DNA of 64,000 nucleotides from Pseudorhizobium endolithicum (GTDB lineage: Bacteria; Pseudomonadota; Alphaproteobacteria; Rhizobiales; Rhizobiaceae): the NCBI RefSeq assembly GCF_902153245.2, contig NZ_CABFWF030000014.1:62001-126000 (forward strand). The letters run 5' to 3'. A model generated the notes under the pieces. It made no database searches. It saw nothing but the letters and a program-made list of their open reading frames with translations, and had not been told where the DNA came from. Shown piece after piece: positions 51,248 through 60,753 of this stretch (positions are counted from its first letter, which is position 1; every line of letters starts with the position of its first letter). The position numbers and the translations under genes were made by a program.

Positions 51248-51261
51248 TTGTCCCGGGTCAA
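51248..51261. promoter_or_regulatory. NnrR/FNR-type box for nirK
   Basis: TTGTCCCGGGTCAA fits TTG-N8-CAA, extended to TTTG-N8-CAAA. Its centre is about 86 nt upstream of the nirK ATG, leaving a leader of about 45 nt if the box is at -41.5. Confidence 0.78.
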
Positions 51262-51340
51262 AGATGCTTTTGCGAAGCACTATTAACTTCCAGCACAGAG
51301 AGACGGAGATGGCTCCGCCACTCGGTCTAGGAGAAAGACG

Positions 51341-52471
51341 ATGACACAGTTTAATTTGACCAGACGTTCGATGTTGGCCGGTGCTGCCATTGCCGGCGCC
51401 ATCGGTCCGCTCGTCCAGGCTTCTTTTGCCAAGGCGAACGAAGAAGTTGCCCCCGTAACCAACCCGACTGATCTTTCGACGCTGAAGCGCGTCAAGGTCG
51501 ATCTCGTCAAGCCGCCCTTCGTTCATGCCCACACGCAGAAGGCCGACGGCCCGCCGAAGATCGTCGAGTTCACGATGACCATCCAGGAAAAGAAGATGGT
51601 CATCGACGACAAGGGAACCGAGATCAACGCGATGACCTTTGACGGGTCGGTACCCGGACCGATGATGGTCGTCCACCAGAACGACTATGTCGAGCTGACG
51701 CTGATCAACCCCGATACCAACGAACTGCAGCACAACATCGACTTCCACTCGGCGACGGGTGCGCTGGGCGGCGGCGCCCTGACCATCGTCAATCCCGGCG
51801 AAAAGGCCGTATTGCGCTTCAAGGCCACCAAGGCAGGCGTCTTCGTCTACCATTGCGCACCTCCCGGCATGGTTCCGTGGCATGTGACCTCGGGCATGAA
51901 CGGTGCGATCATGGTCCTTCCGCGCGAAGGCCTGACCGACGGCCAGGGCAAAGAACTTGTCTACGACAAGGTCTACTACGTCGGGGAACAGGACTTTTAT
52001 GTACCCCGCGATGAAGCCGGCAACTTCAAGAAGTACGAAAGCGTCGGCGAATCTTACGCCGACACCCTGGAGGTCATGCGGACACTCACTCCGACGCACA
52101 TCGTGTTCAACGGTGCAGTCGGTGCCTTGACGGGCGAGAATGCAATGACCGCCGCCGTCGGCGAGAAGGTGCTGATCGTCCATTCGCAGGCGAACCGCGA
52201 CACCCGTCCGCACCTGATCGGCGGCCACGGCGACTATGTCTGGGCAACCGGCAAGTTCAACAACATTCCCGACCGTGACCAGGAAACCTGGTTCATACCG
52301 GGCGGTACCGCTGGCGCAGCCTTCTACACCTTCGAGCAGCCCGGCATCTACGCCTACGTGAACCACAACCTGATCGAAGCCTTCGAACTGGGTGCAGCAG
52401 CTCACTTCAAGGTCACGGGGGACTGGAACGACGACCTCATGACCGCCATCGTCTCGCCGACTGGCAGCTGA
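51341..52471 (+). CDS. nirK: Copper-containing nitrite reductase NirK (class I)
   Basis: A 376-residue periplasmic homotrimer subunit that reduces nitrite to nitric oxide. A Tat signal with twin Arg ([17 protein letters not shown]) opens the protein. By position, type 1 copper ligands are H131, C172, H181 and M186, and type 2 copper ligands are H136, H171 and H342. The catalytic Asp and His are D134 (HNIDFH) and H291. The segment [16 protein letters not shown] is that of class I NirK. A GGAGAAAGACG motif precedes the ATG. nirV follows after a strong hairpin. Confidence 0.97.
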   Translation: MTQFNLTRRSMLAGAAIAGAIGPLVQASFAKANEEVAPVTNPTDLSTLKRVKVDLVKPPFVHAHTQKADGPPKIVEFTMTIQEKKMVIDDKGTEINAMTFDGSVPGPMMVVHQNDYVELTLINPDTNELQHNIDFHSATGALGGGALTIVNPGEKAVLRFKATKAGVFVYHCAPPGMVPWHVTSGMNGAIMVLPREGLTDGQGKELVYDKVYYVGEQDFYVPRDEAGNFKKYESVGESYADTLEVMRTLTPTHIVFNGAVGALTGENAMTAAVGEKVLIVHSQANRDTRPHLIGGHGDYVWATGKFNNIPDRDQETWFIPGGTAGAAFYTFEQPGIYAYVNHNLIEAFELGAAAHFKVTGDWNDDLMTAIVSPTGS

Positions 52472-52482
52472 GCCTGAAGCGC

Positions 52483-52508
52483 GAGGCGCGGGCTTCGGCC
52501 CGCGCCTC
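52483..52508 (+). terminator. UUCG-capped hairpin after nirK
   Basis: GAGGCGCGGGC (52483-52493) pairs with GCCCGCGCCTC (52498-52508) around a TTCG tetraloop: an 11-bp, exceptionally stable stem 12 nt after the nirK stop, without a T-run. It probably sets nirK expression well above nirV by protecting the nirK 3' end or by partial termination. Confidence 0.7.
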
Positions 52509-52564
52509 CACTCTCCATGACATGCTGACGGGCAGGTGCCCGGGTTTCGCCCAAGGAGGCGATC

Positions 52565-53473
52565 ATGTCCGCCGTAGAAAACAAGCCGGCTTTCCCGTTT
52601 CTTCAGACTGCCCTTCCCATAGCTTTGATCGCCACGCTCGCCGTCGGGGTTGCCCATCAGGTCGGTTTCCTCGCTGCAACGCCCCCCACTGCCGCTCTTT
52701 ACGAGCCCCAGACCATCGTCGTTGCTCCTCGTACCTTCCAATACCGGGCGGATGGCGAATTCATCCGCGGTGTTCATCCCGTCGACGCACCCATGTCCAC
52801 GGTCCGGCGAACCGACCCCCTGACCATGATGAAATACCAGGTGACGGTCTCGGAATACGATGCTTGCGTCATGGAAGGCGCCTGCGCTCCCTCGGCCGGA
52901 CCGGCCGCACCCGACGCTACCCTTCCCGTGACGGGGGTCAACTATGACGATGCGCTCGCATATGCCCGCTGGCTTTCGCAGAAAACCGGGGAATACTGGA
53001 CTCTCCCCTCGGACCAGGATCTCGCCTTTGCCGCCGGCAAGCGCTTCCCTGACGATGCCTCGGGTCTCGATCCGGACAACAAGAACCCCGCGCTGAAGTG
53101 GATCGCCGACTACGAACGGGAGGCGGCATCGCGCTCCAAGCGCGATCCTTCTCCCCGGCCCATCGGCAGCTTCGGAGAGAACGAATACGGCCTCTCCGAC
53201 TTCGGAGGCAATGTCTGGGAATGGACCACCACGTGCCACCGGCGGGTTCACCTCTATGCCAACGGCTCGCAGGAGGGGGTTGAGACCATCTGCGGCGTCA
53301 ATGTCACTGTCGGGCCGCACCGTTCGCCGATAAGCACGTTCATGCGCGAGCCCCGGGGCGGCGGCTGCTCGGTCGGAACACCCCCGGACAACCTCGGCTT
53401 CCGGCTCGTAAAATCGACCAAATGGTATGCGCCGCTCCTGCAGGCTCTTCGCCAGAGGGGGATCATCACGTAA
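52565..53473 (+). CDS. nirV: NirV, formylglycine-generating-enzyme-like (SUMF1 fold) protein
   Basis: A 302-residue protein with an N-terminal hydrophobic segment (TALPIALIATLAVGVAHQVG, residues ~12-32) and a C-terminal SUMF1/FGE-fold domain. Typical motifs are MMKYQVTVSEYDACV, PVTGVNYDDALAYARWLSQK, DFGGNVWEWTTTC and REPRGGGCSVG near the end. NirV accompanies nirK in many rhizobia and Rhodobacter; it is not essential for NirK activity there and its role is open. The hydrophobic N-terminus suggests export with NirK. The start ATG follows AAGGAGG. Confidence 0.92.
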   Translation: MSAVENKPAFPFLQTALPIALIATLAVGVAHQVGFLAATPPTAALYEPQTIVVAPRTFQYRADGEFIRGVHPVDAPMSTVRRTDPLTMMKYQVTVSEYDACVMEGACAPSAGPAAPDATLPVTGVNYDDALAYARWLSQKTGEYWTLPSDQDLAFAAGKRFPDDASGLDPDNKNPALKWIADYEREAASRSKRDPSPRPIGSFGENEYGLSDFGGNVWEWTTTCHRRVHLYANGSQEGVETICGVNVTVGPHRSPISTFMREPRGGGCSVGTPPDNLGFRLVKSTKWYAPLLQALRQRGIIT

Positions 53474-53555
53474 CCTGATGCCGCAGGTGCGGCTGGGCTC
53501 TTCCGACGGCGGCAGTGATCATGTATCCTCCCGCGCGATATCGGAGAGTGACAGA

Positions 53556-54251
53556 GTGAAGATCGACAAGAGCCTGGTCCGGGCGTTTCCGCTGTTCGAA
53601 AAGATGAGCGACGAAAGCCTGGAGAAGCTGCTGGCGCATTCCACCTCGCGGCGCATCCCCCCGGGCGAAGCGGTATTCGAGCAGGGAGCGCCGGCGACGC
53701 ATTTCTTCCTGCTTCTCCATGGACGTCTCAAGGTCACGCAGGTGACGGCGAGCGGGCAGCAGATCATCGTCCGCGTCGTTCATCCGGGTGACCTCTTCGG
53801 CTTCGCAAAGGCGCTGCAGCGTTCCGACTATCCGGGCACGGCGATCGCGGCTTCCGATAGCGTGGCGCTCAGTTGGCCCACGCATCTGTGGCCCGAGTTC
53901 ATCGATCACCATCCGAAGCTTGCCGTATCGGCGATGCACACGATCGGCCAGCGGCTCGAGGAGGCGCATACCCGCATCCGCGAGATGTCGACGGAGGAGG
54001 TAGAAAGGCGCGTGGCGCATGCCGTGCTACGCCTGACGAAGCAGGCCGGCAAGGCGGAGGGATCCGGCATCCGGATCGATTTCCCGATTTCCCGCCAGGA
54101 TATTGCCGAGATGACCGGCACCACCCTCCACACCGTGTCCCGCATCCTGAGTGCCTGGGAGAACAAGGGCCTCGTGGAAGGCGGACGGCAGAAACTTCTC
54201 GTCTGCGACATCAAAGGGTTGTCCGATCTCGCCGAGAGCTCCAAGGAATAG
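53556..54251 (+). CDS. nnrR: NnrR-type Crp/Fnr regulator (NO-responsive)
   Basis: A 231-residue Crp/Fnr family activator. The N-terminal cNMP-like sensor domain spans ~10-130 (FEQGAPATHFFLLLHGRLKV and HPGDLFGFAKALQ); the HTH is QDIAEMTGTTLHTVSRILSA, followed by WENKGLVEGGRQKLLV. Only one cysteine is present, near the C-terminus, so it cannot hold the oxygen-sensing iron-sulfur cluster of FNR; this fits the NnrR/DNR group that responds to NO. The GTG at 53556 is chosen because GGAG lies about 9 nt ahead and it starts the conserved domain; the frame is open further upstream. Located right after nirV, it is the obvious regulator for the six TTG-N8-CAA boxes of the island. Confidence 0.88.
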   Translation: MKIDKSLVRAFPLFEKMSDESLEKLLAHSTSRRIPPGEAVFEQGAPATHFFLLLHGRLKVTQVTASGQQIIVRVVHPGDLFGFAKALQRSDYPGTAIAASDSVALSWPTHLWPEFIDHHPKLAVSAMHTIGQRLEEAHTRIREMSTEEVERRVAHAVLRLTKQAGKAEGSGIRIDFPISRQDIAEMTGTTLHTVSRILSAWENKGLVEGGRQKLLVCDIKGLSDLAESSKE

Positions 54252-54403
54252 CGGAACTTGCAGGCATGGCCCGGACGTTTCCGTCCCTGTCGCGTCGCGT
54301 CCCGCCCCTACCAGCCAAGCGCGCTGGCCGATAAGAGTCTGTTCAGCGGGAGCGGTAGAGTTTCTCGACCCAGACTGGAGAGATCGAGAGAAGCACCCCT
54401 ACT

Positions 54404-54427
54404 GTCGCATGGCTCACGTCATGCGAC
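54404..54427. repeat. Perfect inverted repeat GTCGCATG-N8-CATGCGAC
   Basis: Eight-base arms at 54404-54411 and 54420-54427 are exact reverse complements with an 8-nt spacer. The size fits an operator for a dimeric regulator or a small RNA hairpin. It is isolated in the gene-free stretch about 150 nt after nnrR and 400 nt from bfr. Confidence 0.6.
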
Positions 54428-54763
54428 GTGGAAATACGCGCTGCAGGGAATCTCCGAGCTGCGTTCGCTACCTCACGGCTTTTCAGCACGCCAGTGTCGG
54501 GGCCGAGACGGCGGGTTCGCAGCAGGATCGATAAGTTCCGCGGCGCGGGAGAACGCGGGATGAACACCGGACGAGGCCGAAAGCATCGACCGAGGATACG
54601 CGTAACCGCCTCCGTCCGAAGATCGCGCGATGATGCAGCCACCCCCGTTCGCCTGATCTGGTCACTCACGCAAGGCCATTGCGGATCGGTCTCCGAACCG
54701 GGCACCTCCACCGCGTTTTGGAGCCGTGGAACTGAAATTGAGCGGCCTGTCGGGCCGGAATAT

Positions 54764-54791
54764 GCAGAAGGGCGCCACAGCGCCCTTCTGC
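54764..54791. terminator. Hairpin at the end of the bfd-bfr operon
   Basis: GCAGAAGGGCGC (54764-54775) pairs with GCGCCCTTCTGC (54780-54791): a perfect 12-bp stem with a CACA loop, 42 nt beyond the bfr stop on the minus strand. There is no good T-run on either side, so efficiency as an intrinsic terminator is uncertain. Confidence 0.6.
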
Positions 54792-54833
54792 TATCTATCG
54801 ACATGAGGACACAGGTCCTCAGCGATGGGTATC

Positions 54834-55319
54834 TTACTCCGCCGAGTCCGCCGGCTCTGCGTTGAGCAGGCCGTAACGCTCCTCGCCGATCTTGGCGAGC
54901 AGGTCGAGCTGGGTCTCGAGGAAATCGATATGTCCTTCCTCGTCGGCCAGAAGCTCCTCAAAAAGCTTCATGGAGACATAGTCTCCGGCGGCGTGACAGA
55001 TATCGCGCGATGCCTTGTAGGCGGTACGGGCGTCGTACTCGCCGGCGAGGTCCGCTTCCAGGACTTCCTTGACGTTCTGGCCGATGCGCAACGGCGCGAC
55101 CGTTTGGAGATTGGGATGGCCTTCAAGGAAGATGATCCGATCGATCAGCCGGTCGGCGTGATGCATCTCCTCGATGGATTCCTCACGCTCCTTCTTCGCC
55201 AGCTTAGCATAGCCCCAATCCGATAGCAGACGGTAGTGAAGCCAATATTGGTTGACGGCGCCGAGTTCGAGGAACAGAGCCTCGTTAAGCCGCTCGATGA
55301 CGCTGCTGTCGCCTTTCAA
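54834..55319 (-). CDS. bfr: Bacterioferritin
   Basis: A 161-residue haem-containing ferritin that oxidises and stores iron as a 24-mer. All di-iron ligands are at the canonical positions: E18, E51, H54, E94, E127 and H130. M52, which binds the inter-subunit haem, is also present (EEMHHADR). The start at 55319 overlaps the 3' end of bfd by 35 nt, which implies tight translational coupling. Placement next to a haem- and iron-demanding denitrification island is suggestive, but no NnrR box is visible upstream of bfd. Confidence 0.95.
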   Translation of the reverse strand: MKGDSSVIERLNEALFLELGAVNQYWLHYRLLSDWGYAKLAKKEREESIEEMHHADRLIDRIIFLEGHPNLQTVAPLRIGQNVKEVLEADLAGEYDARTAYKASRDICHAAGDYVSMKLFEELLADEEGHIDFLETQLDLLAKIGEERYGLLNAEPADSAE

Positions 55320-55596
55320 TGTCCGCTCTCCTGTTTTCTTCGTGGAATTGTCTCAGGCGGGACATATAATCAATAACTTCGGCCGACGTCGAGTGCCGCT
55401 CAGCGTGATATTCCTCGGTAGTCTTGATGATGATGTCGACGACATTGGGGAAGCAGCCGCAGCAGCGGCCGCGCTTGCCCATGGCATGATAGACCTTGGC
55501 AGGAACGATGAGCTGCCAGCAATCCTGATCGAGGAGCTCGACGATGACCTCGCGGATTTCCTTGTCGGTAATGTAATTGCAACTGCAGACCAGCAT
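55285..55596 (-). CDS. bfd: Bacterioferritin-associated ferredoxin (2Fe-2S)
   Basis: A 103-residue protein that donates electrons to release iron from Bfr. The [2Fe-2S] ligands are C4 and C6 ([14 protein letters not shown]) and C45 with C48 ([14 protein letters not shown]); C46 is an extra adjacent cysteine. The C-terminal part after residue ~60 is longer than in E. coli Bfd (64 residues) and highly charged. Part of this extension overlaps the bfr start by 35 nt. The upstream gap (55597-55771) contains a TTGACA element on the minus strand; no clear Irr (ICE) or Fur palindrome was found. Confidence 0.9.
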   Translation of the reverse strand: MLVCSCNYITDKEIREVIVELLDQDCWQLIVPAKVYHAMGKRGRCCGCFPNVVDIIIKTTEEYHAERHSTSAEVIDYMSRLRQFHEENRRADIERRQQRHRAA

Positions 55597-55771
55597 TTTC
55601 GGTCAACCCGTCAAACATGACCAATGTAATCCGCTTTTTGCGAAAGAGGACAGCTTCTGTCAAGTTGAATCCGAAAACAATTAGCATTTGCTTGTGCTCC
55701 ATCGCCGGCTCTGCGCGCAGATGTCGCACTACGCCAAGACCTCTGATGGCTGCTCGCTTCCACGGACCCGG

Positions 55772-58700
55772 TCAATGGAAGTTCCGTCCTTTCGGCATGA
55801 CGTCCTGCGGATGCGGCTCAGGGGATATTTTCCGCATGCGGTAGCTGCCACAGCCGGAACCCAACGTTTCATCGGACCGGGGAGCGCCGAAGCGACGCGC
55901 CTCCTTCTGGAGAAGGCCGAGCATATGGGTAATATCCTCGATGTCCTCGACGACCGTGTGGATGACACCGTTCACGCTCTGCAGCCGGCCGCGAATCTTC
56001 ACCATCCGGGCTCCCATGACGATCGCCCGGTACCGCTCGAACACCTTTGGCCAGACAATGGCGTTGGCAATGCCGGTCTCGTCTTCCAGCGTCATGAAGA
56101 TGACGCCTTGTGCCGATCCGGGGCGCTGGCGCACCAGCACCAGACCGGCGATCGTCACCCTTCGACCGTTGCGGACGTGCAGAAGATCGACGCTGCGGGT
56201 CACCCCCATCCCGATGAAGTCCTCGCGCAGGAAGGCCGCCGGATGCGCCTTTAGTGACAGCGACAGATAACGGTAATCCTCGATGACCTGTTCTCCTGGC
56301 AACATCTCCGGCAGATTTGCCACCGGTTCCACCTGCAGTTCTCCCTGCTTCACCTGGTCGAAGAGCGGCAGCTCGTCGGCAACCTTGCCGGCATCGAGAC
56401 CGCGTATCTGCCAGAGCGCCTCCCGTCGCGAAAGCCCCAGGGAGCCGAAGGCATCCGCATCCGCCAGCCGTTCGAGGTCCGTCTTGTCGAGCCCGGAACG
56501 CAGCCACAGATCGCGGATGGAGACGTAGCCGCCGCCACGGTTTTCGATCAGGCGCTCACGGATGCTGCGCTCGGACAATCCCTTGATCTGGCGAAAGCCG
56601 ACCCGCACAGCCTTTCGGCTCAGGATCACGTCCATCATCTGTCTGTGCCGCGGATCGATCCGGTCGCGCCGGAAATCTGCATCCTCCAGGCCGCTGTCCC
56701 AATCCGACAAATTGACATCGACCGGCCTCACCTCGACGCCATGCTCCCGTGCATCGCGCACAAGCTGGGCGGGAGCATAGAAACCCATCGGCTGGGAATT
56801 CAGCAGCGCCGTGCAGAAGACATCCGGATAATAGGTCTTGAGCCAGGACGAAGCAAAGACCAGGAGCGCAAAGGATGCGGCATGGCTTTCCGGAAAGCCG
56901 TATTCTGCAAAACCTTCGATCTGGCTGAAGCAGCGTTCGGCAAATTCCCGCGAATAGCCGCGCATCAGCATGCCGTTGACCATGTCGGCTTTGAATTCTT
57001 CAACGCGCCCGGAACGCTTGAAGGTCGCCATGGATCGCCGGAGCATATCTGCTTTGGCCGGCGTAAAGCCTGCGGCAGTAATCGCAATCTGCATCGCCTG
57101 TTCTTGGAAAAGAGGGATGCCCAGCGTGCGCCTAAGAACTTCTTCCAGTTCTGGGCTAGGATAAGTGATTTCTTTTCCTCGCCCCACCTCTTCTCGCCGC
57201 TTCAGATAGGGGTGTACCATGTTGCCCTGGATCGGTCCGGGCCGCACGATCGCAACTTCAATGACGAGATCGTAAAATACGCGTGGTCTGAGCCGCGGCA
57301 GCATGCTCATCTGCGCCCGGCTTTCGATCTGGAAGACGCCGATCGTATCTGCCCTGCAGATCATGTCGTAGACGTTCGGATCCTTGTTCTTCCTCATCAG
57401 GCTGGGAAGGCTCTCCTCCAATTTGTAATGCTGTTGCAGGAGGGAAAACGCCCTTTTCAGGCAACTCAACATGCCCAGCGCCAGAATATCGATCTTGAGC
57501 AGCTTCAGCGTGTCGAGGTCGTCCTTGTCCCATTCGATCATGTAGCGGCCCGGCATGGCCGTCTTCATGATCGGAACCACTTCATCAAGCCGATCACGGG
57601 TAATCAGGAAGCCGCCCACGTGCTGCGTCAGGTGGCGGGGAAAGCCCACCAGTTCCTTGGCGTGGGCGATGACCTTGCGGGTTGTTGGATTGGCGAGATC
57701 AAGGCCTGCCACCTTCGCTTCCCGTTCCGTAATGCCCTCCTCCGACCATCCCCAGACAGTGCTTGAAAGTGCCGCCTGCACGTCCTCCGACAGCCCGAAT
57801 GCCTTGGCGACCTCACGGCCGGCCATCCGGGTCCGATAGCTCGTGACCGCCGCCGTCAGCCCCGCATGGCGAAAACCATAATGCCCGTAGATGTACTGGA
57901 TGATCTCCTCGCGCCGCTCGTGTTCGAAATCGACGTCGATATCCGGCGGCTCATTGCGTTCGGTTGAAATGAACCGTGCAAAAAGGAGACTCGAGTCCCG
58001 AGGATCCACATCGGTGATGCCGAGGCAATAACAGACGGTTGAATTGGCGGCCGATCCCCGTCCCTGGCAGAGGATGTTCAACACATGACGAGCGTGCCAG
58101 ACGATGTGACGGACCGTTAGGAAGTAAGGCTCGTATCCCATCTGCCTGATGAGAGTGAGTTCCTCGCTTATCTGCGCGGCGACTTTCGTCGGCACTTCAC
58201 CCTCGAAGCGCTCCCTGGCTCCCTCCCATGTCAGCCTTTCCAAGGTCTCCGGCATGGTTTCGCCTGGAATGCTCTCATCCGGATAATTATGTTTCAGCTC
58301 ATCCAGCGAGAATTGAAGTTGGCTGAAGAATTTTTTCGTATTGGCAACGGCTTCCGGATAATCAGCGAACAGGCGCGTCATCTCCTGACCCGTCTTCAGG
58401 TGACGCTCGCCATTGGGCGCTAGCCGGAAGCCGGCCAGGGCGACCGGCACATGTTCGCGGATGGCCGTGACCACATCCGACAGAGAACGCCGCTCCGGTA
58501 GGTGATAGAGCGGCTGGTTGCTCGCCAAGAGCGGCACCCCATGGCTGGCTGCAATGGCGGCAAACGTCGAAAGGACAAACTTGTCCCGACCGTCATAGCT
58601 GGGCGAGAGGGCCAGGTAGACCACCCCCCCCAGCCTCTCCCTGAGCAGACCGATAACCTTCCCGAGCTTCTGGAGATATACCTCGTCATCGGCGCATGCG

Positions 58701-59149
58701 GGATCGGGAAGGACGGCCAGCATCATCTCCCCGCCCCATTCCAGAAGATCCCATTCCTCCAGGATACAGCTTCCCTTGTCCGCCCGCAGGTTTCCCCGAC
58801 TGAGGAGGCGGCAGAGATTTGCCCATCCTTTCCTGTTCTTCGGATAGGCGAGGACTTCAGGTGTACCGTCGGAAAAGACGAGGCGTGCCCCGGGCTGCAT
58901 GCGGCACGGATTGGGAACGCCCTGTTCCTCCGGATGACCTTCCTGCCTGCGCCGATATCTTTCCCGCAATTCGCCGACATGCGCATGGGCGCGAACTACG
59001 CCCGCCACGGAATTGCGGTCGGCGATGCCGAGGCCCGACAAGCCGAGAAGGGATGCCGCCAGCACCATTTCCTCGGGTTTCGACGCGCCTTCCAGGAAGG
59101 AGAAATTGGTGCGGGCACCAATCTCGAAAAAAGCACTTCCGGACATCAT
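55772..59149 (-). CDS. dnaE2: Error-prone DNA polymerase DnaE2 (ImuC)
   Basis: A 1125-residue C-family polymerase of the damage-induced mutasome. The N-terminal PHP domain begins [20 protein letters not shown]. The polymerase active-site aspartates lie in [40 protein letters not shown] and [17 protein letters not shown] are further typical parts, and a C-terminal OB-fold follows ([20 protein letters not shown]). The start is the ATG at 59149, in an ATGA overlap with the imuB stop; an ATG eight codons upstream is also in frame. It replaces the Pol V function with ImuA and ImuB, and is driven by the SOS box upstream of imuA. Confidence 0.95.
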   Translation of the reverse strand: MMSGSAFFEIGARTNFSFLEGASKPEEMVLAASLLGLSGLGIADRNSVAGVVRAHAHVGELRERYRRRQEGHPEEQGVPNPCRMQPGARLVFSDGTPEVLAYPKNRKGWANLCRLLSRGNLRADKGSCILEEWDLLEWGGEMMLAVLPDPACADDEVYLQKLGKVIGLLRERLGGVVYLALSPSYDGRDKFVLSTFAAIAASHGVPLLASNQPLYHLPERRSLSDVVTAIREHVPVALAGFRLAPNGERHLKTGQEMTRLFADYPEAVANTKKFFSQLQFSLDELKHNYPDESIPGETMPETLERLTWEGARERFEGEVPTKVAAQISEELTLIRQMGYEPYFLTVRHIVWHARHVLNILCQGRGSAANSTVCYCLGITDVDPRDSSLLFARFISTERNEPPDIDVDFEHERREEIIQYIYGHYGFRHAGLTAAVTSYRTRMAGREVAKAFGLSEDVQAALSSTVWGWSEEGITEREAKVAGLDLANPTTRKVIAHAKELVGFPRHLTQHVGGFLITRDRLDEVVPIMKTAMPGRYMIEWDKDDLDTLKLLKIDILALGMLSCLKRAFSLLQQHYKLEESLPSLMRKNKDPNVYDMICRADTIGVFQIESRAQMSMLPRLRPRVFYDLVIEVAIVRPGPIQGNMVHPYLKRREEVGRGKEITYPSPELEEVLRRTLGIPLFQEQAMQIAITAAGFTPAKADMLRRSMATFKRSGRVEEFKADMVNGMLMRGYSREFAERCFSQIEGFAEYGFPESHAASFALLVFASSWLKTYYPDVFCTALLNSQPMGFYAPAQLVRDAREHGVEVRPVDVNLSDWDSGLEDADFRRDRIDPRHRQMMDVILSRKAVRVGFRQIKGLSERSIRERLIENRGGGYVSIRDLWLRSGLDKTDLERLADADAFGSLGLSRREALWQIRGLDAGKVADELPLFDQVKQGELQVEPVANLPEMLPGEQVIEDYRYLSLSLKAHPAAFLREDFIGMGVTRSVDLLHVRNGRRVTIAGLVLVRQRPGSAQGVIFMTLEDETGIANAIVWPKVFERYRAIVMGARMVKIRGRLQSVNGVIHTVVEDIEDITHMLGLLQKEARRFGAPRSDETLGSGCGSYRMRKISPEPHPQDVMPKGRNFH

Positions 59150-60753
59150 GCAAAGATCCCGTGCATGTGCCATGTCGGCCGATGATCCATCCGGTAGCGC
59201 CCCTGCCGATAAACCCAGAAGCGATGGCCGGAAGCGACTTCCAGCCGAAAATAATCGCGCTCCTCGGCCACGTCATCCAGCCACCATTCCGGCGAGACCC
59301 GCTCCGGTCCTTCGGCACGGGCAACGTCGTGGAGCACGCGGCGCCACCGGAAGCGGCTGGGTGGACCGTCCGGAACGATTGCCGCGAACGCTTCCATGGG
59401 TTCAGGCCGTGGAAGCAGCCGCAAGGGTCGTTCCGCCCGCGTCATGGTCACGGGAGCTTCATCATTCCCGGCATCGGAAATATGCGAAAGGGCAGGCACC
59501 TGGACCACCGCCCGCTCAGGCACATGGCTTTCGCGGAACCGGAAGCTTTGCACCATTCCCTCACCCAGCCGCGCCGAAACCCGGTCGATCAGGTCTGGAA
59601 GCGATGCTTCATCTTCCTGCTTGCTTGCAATGCTGCCCTGAAGCACCTCGAAAGGATCATGGTGGAGAACGTTGAGCCGCAGCAGTTCGAACCCGAAGCC
59701 GGCATCCAGCTCGTCATGAACGGCCTTCAACCGCTCGGTGAAAAGTCCGGCGATCTTCCGGGCATCCCTCAGAGGACGGGACGCCCCGGCCGCAATCCTG
59801 AAAACACGACCGTCGACCCGAAACAGCACCAGTTCGAAAAACCGACCTCCCGCGCCGCGGCTCTCCAGGCCGAAGCAGAGCGACCGGGCAATGCGGGCGG
59901 TAAGCTCCAGGATATCCTCTTCCGCCTGGACGGCCTCCGCGAGCCTTCGCTCGACCGATAGAACACCCACCGGGCGACGGGGCGAAATCGGCTCCTCCTG
60001 ATGTCCGAGGGCCTGGTCGAGCCGAAGAAGGATATGGCTTCCGAACCTTTGCGCCAGGGGCGCCCGCGGCAGCGAGAACAGGTCTCTTACCCGCTTCAAT
60101 CCGAGTTTGTTCAATGCTGCGGCCGCTTCCGCGCCGATCCGCAGGCAGGCCACCGGCATGTCTTCGAGCGTCTCTTTTGCCGCACCTTCCGCGATCACCC
60201 CACCCGTTCCGAAGCGGCAAGCCGCCCAGGAAAGGCCGGGGGATCCGGAGATTGCTCCCTGTACCTTGAAGCCCATCCGGAACAGACGCAGCAGAATGTC
60301 GTCGAGAAGCGCCTGTTCTCCGCCGAACAGGTGCGTGCAGCCGGTGATGTCGAGGAACAGGCCGTCGCCGCCATCGAGCGCCACCAGCGGCGTATACCGA
60401 TCACACCAGTCCGCGATCCCTTCCAGAAGCGCTTTGTCGGCGACCGGATTCTCTTCGACAACATCGATCGCCGGATGCATGGCGCGCGCTTCGGCAAGAG
60501 CCTGTCCCTGCCTCAGCCCCAGCCCCACGGCCACTTCATCCACTGCCGTCAGACGGGTACCGTTGTCACGCCGTCCAGAACAGAGCAGGGGCGGATGGTC
60601 AGGACGCCCGATCGAACGCCAGGAGGCGCCCCACAGCCGGCGTGCGATCCGGTCCGTCGACAGATACGGGAAAACGAGTGCCAGGATGCGTTGCCGCGTG
60701 TGTGGAAAGGCGAGACGGTTCTGATCGCCGGGCATGGGAAAATTGACGGTCAT
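59146..60753 (-). CDS. imuB: ImuB, Y-family polymerase-like mutasome subunit
   Basis: A 535-residue DinB-like protein lacking polymerase activity that links DnaE2 to the sliding clamp. The N-terminus [20 protein letters not shown] carries F-P in place of the catalytic Asp-Met of true Y-polymerases. The palm continues with [20 protein letters not shown]. The C-terminal ~180 residues are the ImuB-specific region ending [11 protein letters not shown]. The ATG at 60753 has GGAG about 10 nt upstream; 60732 is an alternative. Either way the gene begins well inside the 3' end of imuA, and its stop overlaps the dnaE2 start. Confidence 0.92.
   Translation of the reverse strand: MTVNFPMPGDQNRLAFPHTRQRILALVFPYLSTDRIARRLWGASWRSIGRPDHPPLLCSGRRDNGTRLTAVDEVAVGLGLRQGQALAEARAMHPAIDVVEENPVADKALLEGIADWCDRYTPLVALDGGDGLFLDITGCTHLFGGEQALLDDILLRLFRMGFKVQGAISGSPGLSWAACRFGTGGVIAEGAAKETLEDMPVACLRIGAEAAAALNKLGLKRVRDLFSLPRAPLAQRFGSHILLRLDQALGHQEEPISPRRPVGVLSVERRLAEAVQAEEDILELTARIARSLCFGLESRGAGGRFFELVLFRVDGRVFRIAAGASRPLRDARKIAGLFTERLKAVHDELDAGFGFELLRLNVLHHDPFEVLQGSIASKQEDEASLPDLIDRVSARLGEGMVQSFRFRESHVPERAVVQVPALSHISDAGNDEAPVTMTRAERPLRLLPRPEPMEAFAAIVPDGPPSRFRWRRVLHDVARAEGPERVSPEWWLDDVAEERDYFRLEVASGHRFWVYRQGRYRMDHRPTWHMHGIFA

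Larger units (their letters stand above)
54252..54833. other. 582-nt gene-free stretch after nnrR
   Basis: I see no credible gene here. Open frames exist on both strands but have no ribosome-binding site and have low-complexity Arg/Ser/Pro composition. The stretch holds an 8-bp inverted repeat at 54404-54427 and a strong hairpin at 54764-54791, described separately. It marks the right border of the denitrification island. Confidence 0.55.

Noticed and set aside
51155-53320. Long minus-strand ORF opposite nirK and nirV
   Set aside because: Antisense to nirK, which has all copper ligands; no domain recognisable in the shadow translation.
54428-54865. 145-codon plus-strand ORF in the gap after nnrR
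   Set aside because: It runs into the bfr gene, lacks a ribosome-binding site and has low-complexity Arg/Ser/Pro composition.
55597-55771. Possible Irr (ICE) or Fur site upstream of bfd
   Set aside because: I looked for TTTAGAA-N3-TTCTAAA-like and Fur-like palindromes and found none good enough to call.
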